Of a stretch of 64,000 bases of DNA, positions 24,618 to 33,365 are shown in pieces (the first letter of the stretch is position 1; every line of letters starts with the position of its first letter). The notes beneath the pieces were generated by a model. It was not told the origin of the DNA. It made no database searches and saw only the letters and a program-made list of their open reading frames with translations. This DNA is from Pseudomonas cichorii. GTDB lineage: Bacteria > Pseudomonadota > Gammaproteobacteria > Pseudomonadales > Pseudomonadaceae. Location of the stretch: positions 4,516,001-4,580,000 of the forward strand of contig NZ_CP074349.1 in NCBI RefSeq assembly GCF_018343775.1, read 5' to 3'. The translations under genes and the position numbers were made by a program.

Positions 24618-26789
24618 TCAGAAATTGACCGAAGCCGACAAGGTCGCCGTTCTCGGGGCGCCCATGAACAGGTAGTCGTCGCCCAGATATTCACCGGCAT
24701 CACGCCAGTAGCGCTTGTCGAACAGGTTGTCCACGGTCAGGCGGAACACGGTGTCGTAGTCGCCCAGCCGAGTGCTGTAGCGGCTGCCGATATTGAACAG
24801 AGCGTAGTCGTTGACCTTCACCGTGCCTTCGCGGTTGGCGTATTTGCTGGCGCTGTATTGCATGCCGCCCAGTAACGCCAGGCCCCGGATCGGCAGGCTG
24901 TAGTCCGCCTGAAGGCTGGCGCGGTATTTCGGGACATTGAGCGCCTGATGGTCTTCATAAGCCTCAGTACCGCTGCCTTCAACCCGCGCCCGGATCGCCG
25001 CTGCACTGGCCGATATTTGCAGACGCTCGGTCACCCAGCCATTGGCGCCCAGTTCCAGACCCGTGTTCTTCTGCTCGCCCTGCTGAACGTAGGTGAAGGT
25101 GCCATCGTCGTTGGGTTTGGAGTACTGATAGGCCTGACGTGCCTGAAACAGAGCCGCTGTGAAGCTCATGCGCTGCCAGTCGTACTTGATGCCCGCTTCC
25201 AGTTGTCGCGAGACGGTGGGCGCAAGAATTTCACTGGCATTGGTGGTGAACCAGGCCGCCGTACCGCCCAGCGACAGGCCTTTGCTGTAGCTGGTGTAGA
25301 GCGAAATGTTTTCCACCGGTTTGTAGATCAGTGCCGCCTGGGGCAGGAAGATCGAACGCTGGGTATGACGCTGTTCGCTGCCATCTTCGGCGTAGGCGTG
25401 CTCGTCGAGACGCACCTGACGCCCGCCCAGAACGGTCTGCCAGTGTTCGTTGAAGCTGATCCGGTCTGTCACGAACAGCCCGTACTGGCGGCTGTCCAGG
25501 CGGCGTTCGCTATCAGGCAGCGGCAAGTTCGAAGGCGATACCGCATCAGGGGTTGAATCGATGTTGCCCGAGCCGACCATCTCGTTGAAGGTGCCACGGG
25601 TATCGACGGTACGCCGAAACGCGCTGGTGCCGAAGGTCAGCTCATGTTTGAGCGAGCCGGTGTCGAAGGTGCCGGTCATGGCCGCTTCGACTTCATCGTT
25701 GCGGCGGGTGTCGTCCGGGCTGCGGAAGTCGTAGATGTCGTAGCCGCCTTCGGCACTGAAGTGATTGGGAACCGCCTCGGCAGCACAACTGGGCGAGCCG
25801 TAGCAGCCCCAGGCGAAGGCGCTGTAGTCGTCGATCACCACGCGACTGCGTGAAGCACTGAGGCTGCCCTTCCAGGCGTCGTTGAACCGGTACTCGAAGC
25901 GACCATTCATGTTCAACGAGTCGATGCCCACCGGGTTCGACCAGCTCTGATAACCCAGCAGCCTGCGCGGCGAGGCGTTATGAGGCAAAGCCGTGCCGCC
26001 GAGCAATTGATAACCCGGCACCGAGCGCTGCTCTTTAGTCTGGTATTCGACGTCCAGTTGCAGCAAGGCGCGGTCACTGATGTTCCAGTCGAACGCCAGG
26101 GAAGCGAAATCACGCTGGCCATCGGCATGGTCGACGTAGGAGCGCAGGTCTTCATGGGCAAGGTTGGCGCGTAGACCGAACTGATTTTCGCTGCCGAACC
26201 AGCCACCAACGTCGGTCGCGATATAGCGCCCGCCGTGTTCATTGGTAGACACGGTCACAGAGCGCACATTCTGGGCACGTTTGGTCTGGTAGTTGATCAC
26301 GCCGCCCGGCGAGGCGGCACCGCTTTGCAGACCGGACAAGCCTTTGAGCAGTTCCACCTGCTGTTTGTTTTCAAGCGCCACGTTCTGCTCGCCCGCGATG
26401 GTGCGTCCGTTGATGCGATAGCTGTTGGCGGCATTCAGGGAAAAGCCACGCACCACAAAGTTCTCGTAATAGCCCACCGGGGCATAGCCCTCGCCCACCG
26501 AAGCGTCATTGCGCAGGATTTCACTGAGCAATCTGGCCTGACGGTCCTTGATCAGGGCGTCGGTGAATACCGAAACCGATGCAGGGTTGTCGAGCAGGGC
26601 CGTCTCGCCAAAGCTGCCGACCGACGCTTCGCGGGCCTGATAATCCGGGCTGGACGCTTCGGCAGTACCCGACACGTTCACAGCCTCCAGACTCACCGCT
26701 TCTGCAGCCAGCAGTGGTGAAGTGACAGCCATGCCAAAAGGCAACAGACACGAAACCAGACGTGCAGCAGGTCGGCGTGACGTACTCAT
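24618..26789 (-). CDS. TonB-dependent siderophore receptor
   Basis: This 723-aa outer-membrane receptor imports ferric siderophores using TonB energy. It has a signal sequence ending near PLLAAEA, a plug domain (NPASVSVFTDALIKDRQA, then GLQSGAASPGGVINYQTKRA) and a 22-strand barrel ending in the terminal aromatic signature SASVNF. No N-terminal FecA-type signalling domain is present. ATG 26789 is preferred, with CTGGAG 8 bp upstream. The divergent small PepSY gene at 27054 may be related. No clear Fur box was seen upstream. Confidence 0.87.
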   Translation of the reverse strand: MSTSRRPAARLVSCLLPFGMAVTSPLLAAEAVSLEAVNVSGTAEASSPDYQAREASVGSFGETALLDNPASVSVFTDALIKDRQARLLSEILRNDASVGEGYAPVGYYENFVVRGFSLNAANSYRINGRTIAGEQNVALENKQQVELLKGLSGLQSGAASPGGVINYQTKRAQNVRSVTVSTNEHGGRYIATDVGGWFGSENQFGLRANLAHEDLRSYVDHADGQRDFASLAFDWNISDRALLQLDVEYQTKEQRSVPGYQLLGGTALPHNASPRRLLGYQSWSNPVGIDSLNMNGRFEYRFNDAWKGSLSASRSRVVIDDYSAFAWGCYGSPSCAAEAVPNHFSAEGGYDIYDFRSPDDTRRNDEVEAAMTGTFDTGSLKHELTFGTSAFRRTVDTRGTFNEMVGSGNIDSTPDAVSPSNLPLPDSERRLDSRQYGLFVTDRISFNEHWQTVLGGRQVRLDEHAYAEDGSEQRHTQRSIFLPQAALIYKPVENISLYTSYSKGLSLGGTAAWFTTNASEILAPTVSRQLEAGIKYDWQRMSFTAALFQARQAYQYSKPNDDGTFTYVQQGEQKNTGLELGANGWVTERLQISASAAAIRARVEGSGTEAYEDHQALNVPKYRASLQADYSLPIRGLALLGGMQYSASKYANREGTVKVNDYALFNIGSRYSTRLGDYDTVFRLTVDNLFDKRYWRDAGEYLGDDYLFMGAPRTATLSASVNF

Positions 26790-27053
26790 CGATGAACTCC
26801 AGGGTAACGGGAACCAGGACAGAGGCGAGCACCATCTGGCCGGGGGCAACCTTTTACGTTCACCGCTGTTTTTTTACAACCTCTGTCTGCACGCGCTGTG
26901 CAATTACCCGCAGGCCGTTTTCAGGAAAAACAAGCTGTTTCGCATATTTAAGGATGAATTAAGTAAGGCGCATTAATCTGGCTTCAACAAAACAGTTGAA
27001 CGAACCAACTGGTAAAGCATCCATTTAAGCAGTCCCATCAGAAGGAATACACC

Positions 27054-27359
27054 ATGAAACTTATGCCTGCTCTTTTCACCGCTTTTGCCCTGACCACTGC
27101 TGCCGGTATGGCACAGGCTGATATTGGTCCTGACGAAGTGATTCGTCTGCAAAAGTCCGGCGCGGTCGGAGACTTTGAACAGTTCAACAAACAGGCTCTG
27201 GCCAAACACCCAGGCTTCCAGATCCACGACACCGAGCTTGAAAGGCACGCCGGCCGTTACGTGTATCAGATCGAGCTGAAAGACGCCAAGGGCGTGGAGT
27301 GGGACTTCGAAGTCGACGCCAAGACAGGCGAAGTACTGCGCGACGCTCAAGACCGCTAA
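27054..27359 (+). CDS. Small periplasmic PepSY domain protein
   Basis: This 101-aa protein has a cleavable signal sequence (MKLMPALFTAFALTTAAGMA, cut near AQA). A single PepSY domain follows, with the typical end WDFEVDAKTGEVLRDAQD. PepSY proteins are often linked to peptidase inhibition, metal handling or redox partners. The RBS AAGGAA precedes the ATG. It is divergent from the TonB receptor, and a strong bidirectional terminator follows. Confidence 0.82.
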   Translation: MKLMPALFTAFALTTAAGMAQADIGPDEVIRLQKSGAVGDFEQFNKQALAKHPGFQIHDTELERHAGRYVYQIELKDAKGVEWDFEVDAKTGEVLRDAQDR

Positions 27360-27386
27360 GCGTTGTACCCAAGCTTCCCTGGCTTG

Positions 27387-27427
27387 AAAAAACTCCCGCA
27401 TGACACGTTCATGCGGGAGTTTTTATT
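27387..27427. terminator. Strong bidirectional rho-independent terminator
   Basis: A perfect 12-bp stem, ACTCCCGCATGA (27392-27403) and TCATGCGGGAGT (27409-27420), is flanked by an A run on the left and a T run on the right. It serves both the PepSY gene and the converging sugar dehydrogenase gene. Confidence 0.9.
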
Positions 27428-28599
27428 TATTGTTGCAAACCGACTTTAAGCAACTTCCCTTTATCGTCATCGGTCAGCAGATACACGTAACCATCCGGCC
27501 CCTGACGAACATCGCGAATACGCTGTTTCATATCGCCCAGAAAGCGTTCTTCATGAACAATGCGGTCGCCTTCAAACTGCAAACGGATCAACTCTTCGGT
27601 GGCCAGTGCTCCGATAAACACGTTGTGGTCCCAGGCCTTGAAAAGACCATTGTTGTAAAACGCCATGCCGCTGATACCCGGCGATTTTTCCCACACATGG
27701 AAAGGCACTTTGGTGCCCTCGACAAACTTGCCCTTGGCTTCCGGGATCGGTTGACCGGAATAGTTGATGCCATGGGTAGCCAGTGGCCAGCCATAGTTCT
27801 GGGCACGTTCGATGATATTCAGCTCATCGCCACCCTTTGGACCATGCTCATTGGTCCACACGGTTCCGCTCCAGGGGTTGAGGGCCGCGCCCTGCTGGTT
27901 GCGATGGCCGTAAGACCAGATTTCCGGACGCACGTTGTTCTGCCCGACAAAGGGGTTGTCTTTGGGGACATTGCCATCGGGGTAGATGCGCACGACCTTG
28001 CCCTGCAGCTTGTCCAGGTCCTGGGACGTTGCACGGTTGTTGTTTTCGCCCAGGGCGATAAACAGGTAGCCGTCGCGGTCAAAGACCATCCGCGAGCCGA
28101 AGTGGTTACCCACCGACAGTTTTGGCTGCTGGCGGAAAATCACGGTGAAATCTTCCAGTTTGGTCAGGTCAGCCGACAGACGACCACGGCCGGCAGCGGT
28201 GCCTGCGGTTTCGCCTTCGGCGGCCGTCTTGCCGCTGCCTTCGGAGTAGGTCAGGTAGACCATGCGGTCCTTGGCGAAATCAGGGGACAGCACCACGTCC
28301 AGCAAGCCGCCCTGCCCTTTGGCCCAGACTTGCGGAACACCCGAGATCGGGCCGGAGAGTTTGCCGTCCGGCGAAACGACGCGCAGATTGCCTGAACGCT
28401 CGGTCACCAGAATGCCTTTCTTGTCCGGCAGGAACGCCAGCGCCCAAGGATGATCCAGCCCGTCTGCCACTTCGCTGACACTGACAGTGCCCAGTTCGCT
28501 CTTGTATTGCTTCACGGCCTCGTCGGCCGCGCTGGCAGTCAACGGCAAGCTCGACATCGCCGTGGCACACATTGCCGCGATCAGGGTTTTTCTAAACAT
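27427..28599 (-). CDS. PQQ-dependent aldose sugar dehydrogenase (soluble, periplasmic)
   Basis: This 390-aa protein of the soluble PQQ glucose/aldose dehydrogenase (YliI-like) beta-propeller family oxidises sugars in the periplasm. It has a signal peptide ending TASAADEA. Blade signatures include GLDHPWALAFLPD, VGNHFGSRMVFD with the family active-site His, GENNNRATSQD and SYGHRNQQGAALNP. ATG 28599 is preferred over 28617 because AAGGAA is correctly spaced to it. The physiological sugar is unknown. Confidence 0.88.
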   Translation of the reverse strand: MFRKTLIAAMCATAMSSLPLTASAADEAVKQYKSELGTVSVSEVADGLDHPWALAFLPDKKGILVTERSGNLRVVSPDGKLSGPISGVPQVWAKGQGGLLDVVLSPDFAKDRMVYLTYSEGSGKTAAEGETAGTAAGRGRLSADLTKLEDFTVIFRQQPKLSVGNHFGSRMVFDRDGYLFIALGENNNRATSQDLDKLQGKVVRIYPDGNVPKDNPFVGQNNVRPEIWSYGHRNQQGAALNPWSGTVWTNEHGPKGGDELNIIERAQNYGWPLATHGINYSGQPIPEAKGKFVEGTKVPFHVWEKSPGISGMAFYNNGLFKAWDHNVFIGALATEELIRLQFEGDRIVHEERFLGDMKQRIRDVRQGPDGYVYLLTDDDKGKLLKVGLQQ

Positions 28600-28649
28600 G
28601 GGCGATTCCTTATGCATTGAGTAGAGGTCCCGACTACTGCGGGGATGGG

Positions 28650-28964
28650 TTATGGGCGTTTGGGAGTCGTATTCTGATTATTCTGGATGGTCGGGCTGGG
28701 CGGTGGCTGCCGGGTTGGATAGCCATTGCGGATCCCGCCGTTTTCCAGTGTAGGTTGGCGAGGTGCGGGGACGATGTTGGGCTGCACCTGCGGCGTGCTG
28801 GGCTGGGTGCCCTGGCGACTGTTGGGGTTGGCGCGGTGGATCGGGCTGTTATAGGGATTGCTGGTTGCCCCGTTGCGGCCCGGCTGATCCTGCGCCTGGG
28901 CAACGCCGATGCCTGACAGGCCAACCAGCAGCATCATTGCGAGGTTTCGCACAAAACTGTTCAT
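28650..28964 (-). CDS. Small exported Pro/Asn/Gln-rich protein
   Basis: This 104-aa protein has a signal peptide (NLAMMLLVGLSGIGVAQAQ). The mature part is low in complexity, rich in Pro, Asn, Gln, Thr and Arg (for example RQPPPSPTIQNNQNTTPKRP), and probably unstructured. ATG 28964 is used rather than the GTG one codon upstream. It precedes the sugar dehydrogenase on the same strand by about 50 bp and may be cotranscribed. Function is unknown. Confidence 0.6.
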   Translation of the reverse strand: MNSFVRNLAMMLLVGLSGIGVAQAQDQPGRNGATSNPYNSPIHRANPNSRQGTQPSTPQVQPNIVPAPRQPTLENGGIRNGYPTRQPPPSPTIQNNQNTTPKRP

Positions 28965-29096
28965 CACTTGCCCTCAAGGGAAATGGTTAGGCTTTGATAG
29001 CGATTGGGTTGTCAGGTTCGGTCTTGCATGGCAGATGAGCAAGTTTATAACGAGGGAGTTTGTAACAAGGATGGTCTGAAGCCGTGTCAGAGAGCC

Positions 29097-29145
29097 TTCG
29101 CGAATGAATTCCCCACGCACGCACTGTAGGAGATTCATCCGCGAA
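29097..29145. repeat. Degenerate inverted REP pair
   Basis: Left arm ttcgcgaatgaattccccac and right arm taggagattcatccgcgaa carry deletions relative to the standard REP. It lies between the histidine kinase and the Pro-rich protein gene. Confidence 0.7.
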
Positions 29146-29155
29146 AAGGTCGACC

Positions 29156-30337
29156 TCAGGCTCTCTGCGGAATACTCGCGGTGAAGGTCGTGCCATGTTC
29201 GGGGCTGGAGAGGACGATCACATCGCCCAGATGCGCCCGGACAATCTCCCGGACAATGAACAACCCCAGCCCGACACTGCGACTTTCATCGGTATCACTG
29301 GCGCTGCGCACGGCTGGCTCGAACAGGCTCTCGATCTGCTCGGGCGGTATCGGCTCACCGAAGTTATGCACCGACAGGCGCATCAAGTGCGGCTCCAGAG
29401 TCGAGGTCACCACGATTTCTCCATCTACCGAACCGTAGTTGATGGCATTGGCAACCAGGTTGCCGATGACCTGCCCCAGACGGTCGGCATCTGCATGGCA
29501 TGGGCCCTCGCCTTCACGGCGATGAGTGATGACATGGCCAGGGAATGACTGACGCAACTCTTCGACACTGCGCTCCGTCACTGCATGCAGATCAATGGCC
29601 TGAGGCGTGACCGAAATGCCGCGCCCGACCCTGGCATCGGTGAAGTCCAGGAGGTCGACGATCATGCGCTGGGCTCGGTCAGTCGCATGATTGATATGGC
29701 CCAGCATGCGTTCCTGTCGAGGCTTCAAAGCGCTGCGACCCAGCAGACCGGAGGCCATCTTGATCGCCGCCAGCGGGTTGCGCAGGTCGTGACTGAAAAT
29801 GCTCACCATCTGCTCGGCAAAGATCGCCCGGATTTCCGCTTCGACATGGGCCAGACGCAAGCGGTTGCGGGCCGACGTCAGCTCGGTCTGGACACTCATC
29901 TGTTGCAGCAGCAACTCTTCGGCAAGTTTTTGCGCCGCCAGCAGCTCACGTTCGTATTTGTTGCGTTCTTCGGCGATAAACAGCGCCAGCTCATTGAAAA
30001 AGACGCCGTCATGTTCCCGGCGTATGCCATTGAGCATCATCGGAATGGAGCGACCGTCCGCATGAATCAGCTCAAGTTTGACTTCGGCAACCGAGCCCCG
30101 GGCATGGAGCAACGGCGCCCAGTGAGTCTGATGGAAAATCTTGCCCGCCATGTTCAGCAGGTCTTGAAACCGCCGCCCCAGCAGCGCCTCGCGCTCCACA
30201 CCCAGCCAGACGCAGAAGGTCTGGTTGACCCGCTCGATGGTGCCGTTTTCCCGAGTCAGCAACAAACCACAGGGAGCGCCCTCGAACAGGTCGTCGCCGT
30301 CAGGTACGGCAGGCGCATCAGATGACATGTTCTGCAT
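29156..30337 (-). CDS. PAS-domain histidine kinase linked to RsbQ-like hydrolase
   Basis: This 393-aa cytosolic kinase has an N-terminal PAS domain (FEGAPCGLLLTRENGTIERVN, similar to the RsbP PAS domain), a coiled-coil linker, and a HisKA dimerisation domain with H-box SHDLRNPLAAIKM. A HATPase_c domain follows (NLVANAINYGS, then SVGLGLFIVREIV). It has no membrane helix. ATG 30337 and 30328 both overlap the end of the upstream hydrolase gene, so the two are coupled. In Bacillus, RsbQ supplies a small molecule sensed by the RsbP PAS domain. By analogy, this kinase may sense a product of the hydrolase. No response regulator is adjacent. Confidence 0.85.
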   Translation of the reverse strand: MQNMSSDAPAVPDGDDLFEGAPCGLLLTRENGTIERVNQTFCVWLGVEREALLGRRFQDLLNMAGKIFHQTHWAPLLHARGSVAEVKLELIHADGRSIPMMLNGIRREHDGVFFNELALFIAEERNKYERELLAAQKLAEELLLQQMSVQTELTSARNRLRLAHVEAEIRAIFAEQMVSIFSHDLRNPLAAIKMASGLLGRSALKPRQERMLGHINHATDRAQRMIVDLLDFTDARVGRGISVTPQAIDLHAVTERSVEELRQSFPGHVITHRREGEGPCHADADRLGQVIGNLVANAINYGSVDGEIVVTSTLEPHLMRLSVHNFGEPIPPEQIESLFEPAVRSASDTDESRSVGLGLFIVREIVRAHLGDVIVLSSPEHGTTFTASIPQRA

Positions 30338-31139
30338 ATCCAAAAGGTTGCAAAAACTCACCCATTGCTGCGACACAGGCCTTGGGAGCACTCATATGAG
30401 GGTAATGACCCACGTTTTCGATCACACGCAATGTACTGTTCTCAATGACACGGTTGAGGTATTCGCCCACCTGGACGGGAACGATCATGTCATCACTGCA
30501 TTGCAGAATCAGGGTCTGGCTGGAAAAACCCTCTACGTCCTTGCGGTGGTCAGACATGAAGGTCACGCGGGCAAACTGCTTGGCGATATCGGCGTTGGTG
30601 CTACAGAAACTGTCAGCCAGTTCCTCGCCCAGCTCAGGCCGGTCGGCAGACCCCATGAGCGTCGGCGCCATGGTGCTGGACCAGCCCAGGTAGTTGCTTT
30701 CCAGGGTATGCAGCAATGAGTCGATGTCCGTGCGGCTGAAACCGCCCACGTAGCCTTCATCATCAAGGTAGCGCGGCGACGGGCCGACCATGATGTGCGC
30801 GGCAAAACGGCCGGGCTCCTGGAGTTCGGCCAGTACGGCGATCATGGCGCTGACCGAGTGCCCGACATGAATCACCGGGCCGGGATTGGCGAAATCACGG
30901 ACCACTTCCAGCAGATCGCTGGCATAGCCGCGCAGGGAGGCGTATTTGTGCGGGATGTAAGCCGACAGTTCGGACTTGCCACTGCCCACCAGGTCGAACA
31001 GCACGACCTTGAAATGCTTGGCAAATACAGGCGCAATAAAGCGCCACATGTTCTGGTTGCAACCAAAACCGTGAGCAAAAATCAATGTGGCCGGTCCATC
31101 GCCCATGACGTTTACGTTATTGCGTCGCTGAACCGGCAT
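30318..31139 (-). CDS. RsbQ-like alpha/beta hydrolase
   Basis: This 273-aa protein of the RsbQ/D14/KAI2 hydrolase family has nucleophile elbow GHSVSAMI (Ser), acid in CSDDMIVP (Asp) and base in GHYPHMSAP (His). The oxyanion region is AHGFGCNQNMWR. The family hydrolyses small hydrophobic ligands and acts in signalling: Bacillus RsbQ in energy stress, plant relatives as strigolactone/karrikin receptors. Its 3' end overlaps the PAS kinase gene start by about 10-20 bp, supporting a joint sensor module. The ligand is unknown. Confidence 0.88.
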   Translation of the reverse strand: MPVQRRNNVNVMGDGPATLIFAHGFGCNQNMWRFIAPVFAKHFKVVLFDLVGSGKSELSAYIPHKYASLRGYASDLLEVVRDFANPGPVIHVGHSVSAMIAVLAELQEPGRFAAHIMVGPSPRYLDDEGYVGGFSRTDIDSLLHTLESNYLGWSSTMAPTLMGSADRPELGEELADSFCSTNADIAKQFARVTFMSDHRKDVEGFSSQTLILQCSDDMIVPVQVGEYLNRVIENSTLRVIENVGHYPHMSAPKACVAAMGEFLQPFGYAEHVI

Positions 31140-31222
31140 TACGGGCTCCGTGCTTCATGAAGTAACTGAGCCGAGATTATCACCCTTCAGAGAGCCCGCG
31201 AAGGCTTGCTAGCATAAAGCCT

Positions 31223-31660
31223 TTATTCGCCGATATCTTCACTCCACAGTTCGGGCTTGCTGGCGATAAAACCGTGCATCATGTGCTGGCATGTCGTGTC
31301 GTGAAGCACATCGACTTGCACCCCGCGAGAGCGCAACAGCTCTTCCTCGCCCATGAATGTCTCGTTTTCTCCCACGATGACCTTGCCGATGCCGTAGAGC
31401 AGAATAGCCCCGCTGCACATCGCACAAGGCGACAAGGTGGTGTAGAGCACCGAATCCCGGTAGACACTGGCAGGCTGGCGGCCGGCGTTTTCCAGTGCGT
31501 CCATCTCGCCATGCTTGATGGCGCTGCCCTCCTGAACCCGACGATTGTGTCCACGGCCAATGATCTTGCCATCGTGAACGATGACCGAACCGATAGGAAT
31601 CCCGCCCTCAGCCAATCCCTGTTGCGCCTCGTCAATGGCGGCCTGCATGAATAGGTCCAT
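31223..31660 (-). CDS. Cytosine deaminase, yeast FCY1-type
   Basis: This 145-aa zinc deaminase of the CDA/tRNA-adenosine deaminase superfamily has KHGEMDALEN (His ligand and catalytic Glu) and TTLSPCAMCSG (two Cys ligands). The pattern, including GGIPIGSVIVHDG, GRGHNRR and the C-terminal DIGE, closely follows fungal cytosine deaminase Fcy1 rather than bacterial CodA, which is an unrelated amidohydrolase. It likely converts cytosine to uracil in pyrimidine salvage. It is apparently monocistronic. Confidence 0.85.
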   Translation of the reverse strand: MDLFMQAAIDEAQQGLAEGGIPIGSVIVHDGKIIGRGHNRRVQEGSAIKHGEMDALENAGRQPASVYRDSVLYTTLSPCAMCSGAILLYGIGKVIVGENETFMGEEELLRSRGVQVDVLHDTTCQHMMHGFIASKPELWSEDIGE

Positions 31661-31695
31661 GGTGTTTTCCTCGCTTTCGCTGTTTCTTTCAGTAC

Positions 31696-32202
31696 CTAGC
31701 GGGCGAGCGACTTCTGCGCATTGCCCAGTGCTTGGGCAACGAAGGTCTTCAGCAGTTCGGATGAACGCTCTTTCATCCGGGCGCCGACTTCGTTGTTCCT
31801 GGCCTTGAGTTTGTTCATCAAGGGCAAGGAGCCGCTGCCTTCATTAAGGGACTGCAATTCCTGCGCCGAAAAGGACTGGGCATAGGCGGACGCAAGGTTG
31901 CGGTCCCATTGCACCTGGTAAGTGGGCTGCAGGCGTTGCAGTTCTTTCTGCACCAGATCCTGAGCCTGAATCTTGCCAATCGATTCCACGATGCTGCCAA
32001 AGGTGACGGTGCGTGAAGCGACCTGATAACCCAGCCAGCCCAGACTGTCGCCCAGGTGGCGCTCCTGAACGAACAGCAGCGCCGTATCGTCCGCCTCATC
32101 GGCATGAGCGTTCTGGGCCAGCGCCCAACTCAGCAGCAGGCTGCATCCCAGGAACATCAGGCGTGTCCTGGATACAACGGGCAGACCGCGATGGTCGTTC
32201 AT
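31696..32202 (-). CDS. Exported protein of unknown function
   Basis: This 168-aa protein has a signal peptide (RLMFLGCSLLLSWALAQNAHA, cut after AHA) and a helical mature part with repeated Lys/Glu/Gln. No family was recognised. ATG 32202 has a very strong RBS (AGGAGGAGG); a longer frame to 32706 reads antisense through the acetyltransferase gene. It is the only likely transcript between the deaminase and GNAT genes. Confidence 0.65.
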   Translation of the reverse strand: MNDHRGLPVVSRTRLMFLGCSLLLSWALAQNAHADEADDTALLFVQERHLGDSLGWLGYQVASRTVTFGSIVESIGKIQAQDLVQKELQRLQPTYQVQWDRNLASAYAQSFSAQELQSLNEGSGSLPLMNKLKARNNEVGARMKERSSELLKTFVAQALGNAQKSLAR

Positions 32203-32364
32203 GGCCTCCTCCTGAGATGAATTGACTGAACGTTTGAACTTAACAGTTAATCCGCGCTTTACCAGAGTCGGGGTCGTATCCCGGCGATTCATGCCGCTAT
32301 CAGGAATATCTGTCTGCCAGGTCGATGATTTATGCTTGCCCGCCTCGAAGATCAGAGCCCGATC

Positions 32365-32778
32365 ATGCCCGACATTCAGTTCAGCACCCTGCCCGACACC
32401 TGCCGCCCTTTGCTGGACAAGTTCTACCGCGAACACAAGTCCTCCATGCGCGCAGTGCCTCGCGGAACGCTGTGGGTGGCGAAGCAAACGCAGATCGTCG
32501 GCGCCCTTTGCCTGAGCGAAGTCGCTGACGGGCATTGGCTGACGGGGCTTTTCGTGGACCCGCAACTGCGTGGCCAGGCCATTGCCCGCCGTCTGATAGG
32601 CCATGCAGTGGAGCCATTGAACGGTCCGGTCTGGCTGTTCTGCCATCCGGACCTTCAGGCGTTCTATGCAGTGAGCGGTTTCGAGACGGCCCGGAGGCTG
32701 CCGCATTCACTGGGCGAAAAGTTCATGCGCTTCAGCCGCAGCAAGGCGCTGGTTGCCTTGTGCAGGACCGGCGCTTGA
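32365..32778 (+). CDS. GNAT family N-acetyltransferase
   Basis: This 137-aa acetyl-CoA-dependent acetyltransferase has the core FVDPQLRGQAIARRLI (motif A with the Q/R-x-x-G-x-A acetyl-CoA loop), FCHPDLQAFYAVSGFE (motif B) and an ordinary single-domain length. The substrate is unknown. ATG 32365 is the best start for the domain; a frame from 32332 adds 11 residues. It converges with the deformylase gene, leaving 1 bp between stops. Confidence 0.75.
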   Translation: MPDIQFSTLPDTCRPLLDKFYREHKSSMRAVPRGTLWVAKQTQIVGALCLSEVADGHWLTGLFVDPQLRGQAIARRLIGHAVEPLNGPVWLFCHPDLQAFYAVSGFETARRLPHSLGEKFMRFSRSKALVALCRTGA

Positions 32779-32779
32779 G

Positions 32780-33319
32780 TCACTCGTCGGCGTTGGGGTC
32801 CATGTCCGGGAACATGACCTCGATAAAGCCGAACTTGCTGAAATCCGTGATGCGCGAAGGGTACAGACGGCCGATCAGGTGATCGCATTCGTGCTGGACC
32901 ACGCGGGCATGAAAACCCTGGGCGGTGCGCTGGATCGGCTGGCCGTCCGGGTCAAAGCCTTCGTAGCGAATGCTCTGGTAACGATCGACCATGCCCCGCA
33001 AGCCGGGCACCGACAGGCAACCTTCCCAGCCCGCTTCAAGGGTCGGGCTCAAAGGCGTGATCAGCGGGTTGAGCAGGATGGTCTGGGGCACGGCTTCGGC
33101 CTGGGGATAGCGCTCGCTGCGCTCGAAGCCGAATATCACCAGTTGCAGATCGACGCCGATCTGCGGTGCCGCAAGGCCGACGCCGCCGACACTTTCCATG
33201 GTCTCGAACATGTCGGCAATCAGCGTCTTGAGTTCGCTGCTGCCAAACATCTCACGGGGCACAGGCGGCGCAATGAGCAACAAGCGCTCGTCGCCCATCT
33301 TCAGAATGTTGCGGATCAT
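32780..33319 (-). CDS. def: Peptide deformylase
   Basis: This 179-aa metallo-hydrolase removes the N-formyl group from nascent proteins. All three motifs are present: [17 protein letters not shown] (metal Cys) and QHECDHLIG (metal His pair and catalytic Glu). Because it lacks fmt and the usual def-fmt context, it is probably an additional copy (def2 type) rather than the main housekeeping gene. Confidence 0.92.
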   Translation of the reverse strand: MIRNILKMGDERLLLIAPPVPREMFGSSELKTLIADMFETMESVGGVGLAAPQIGVDLQLVIFGFERSERYPQAEAVPQTILLNPLITPLSPTLEAGWEGCLSVPGLRGMVDRYQSIRYEGFDPDGQPIQRTAQGFHARVVQHECDHLIGRLYPSRITDFSKFGFIEVMFPDMDPNADE

Positions 33320-33365
33320 GATGAGTGTCGGTCTCTCGAACGAAAAGGCGATTCTGGACCCTGAT

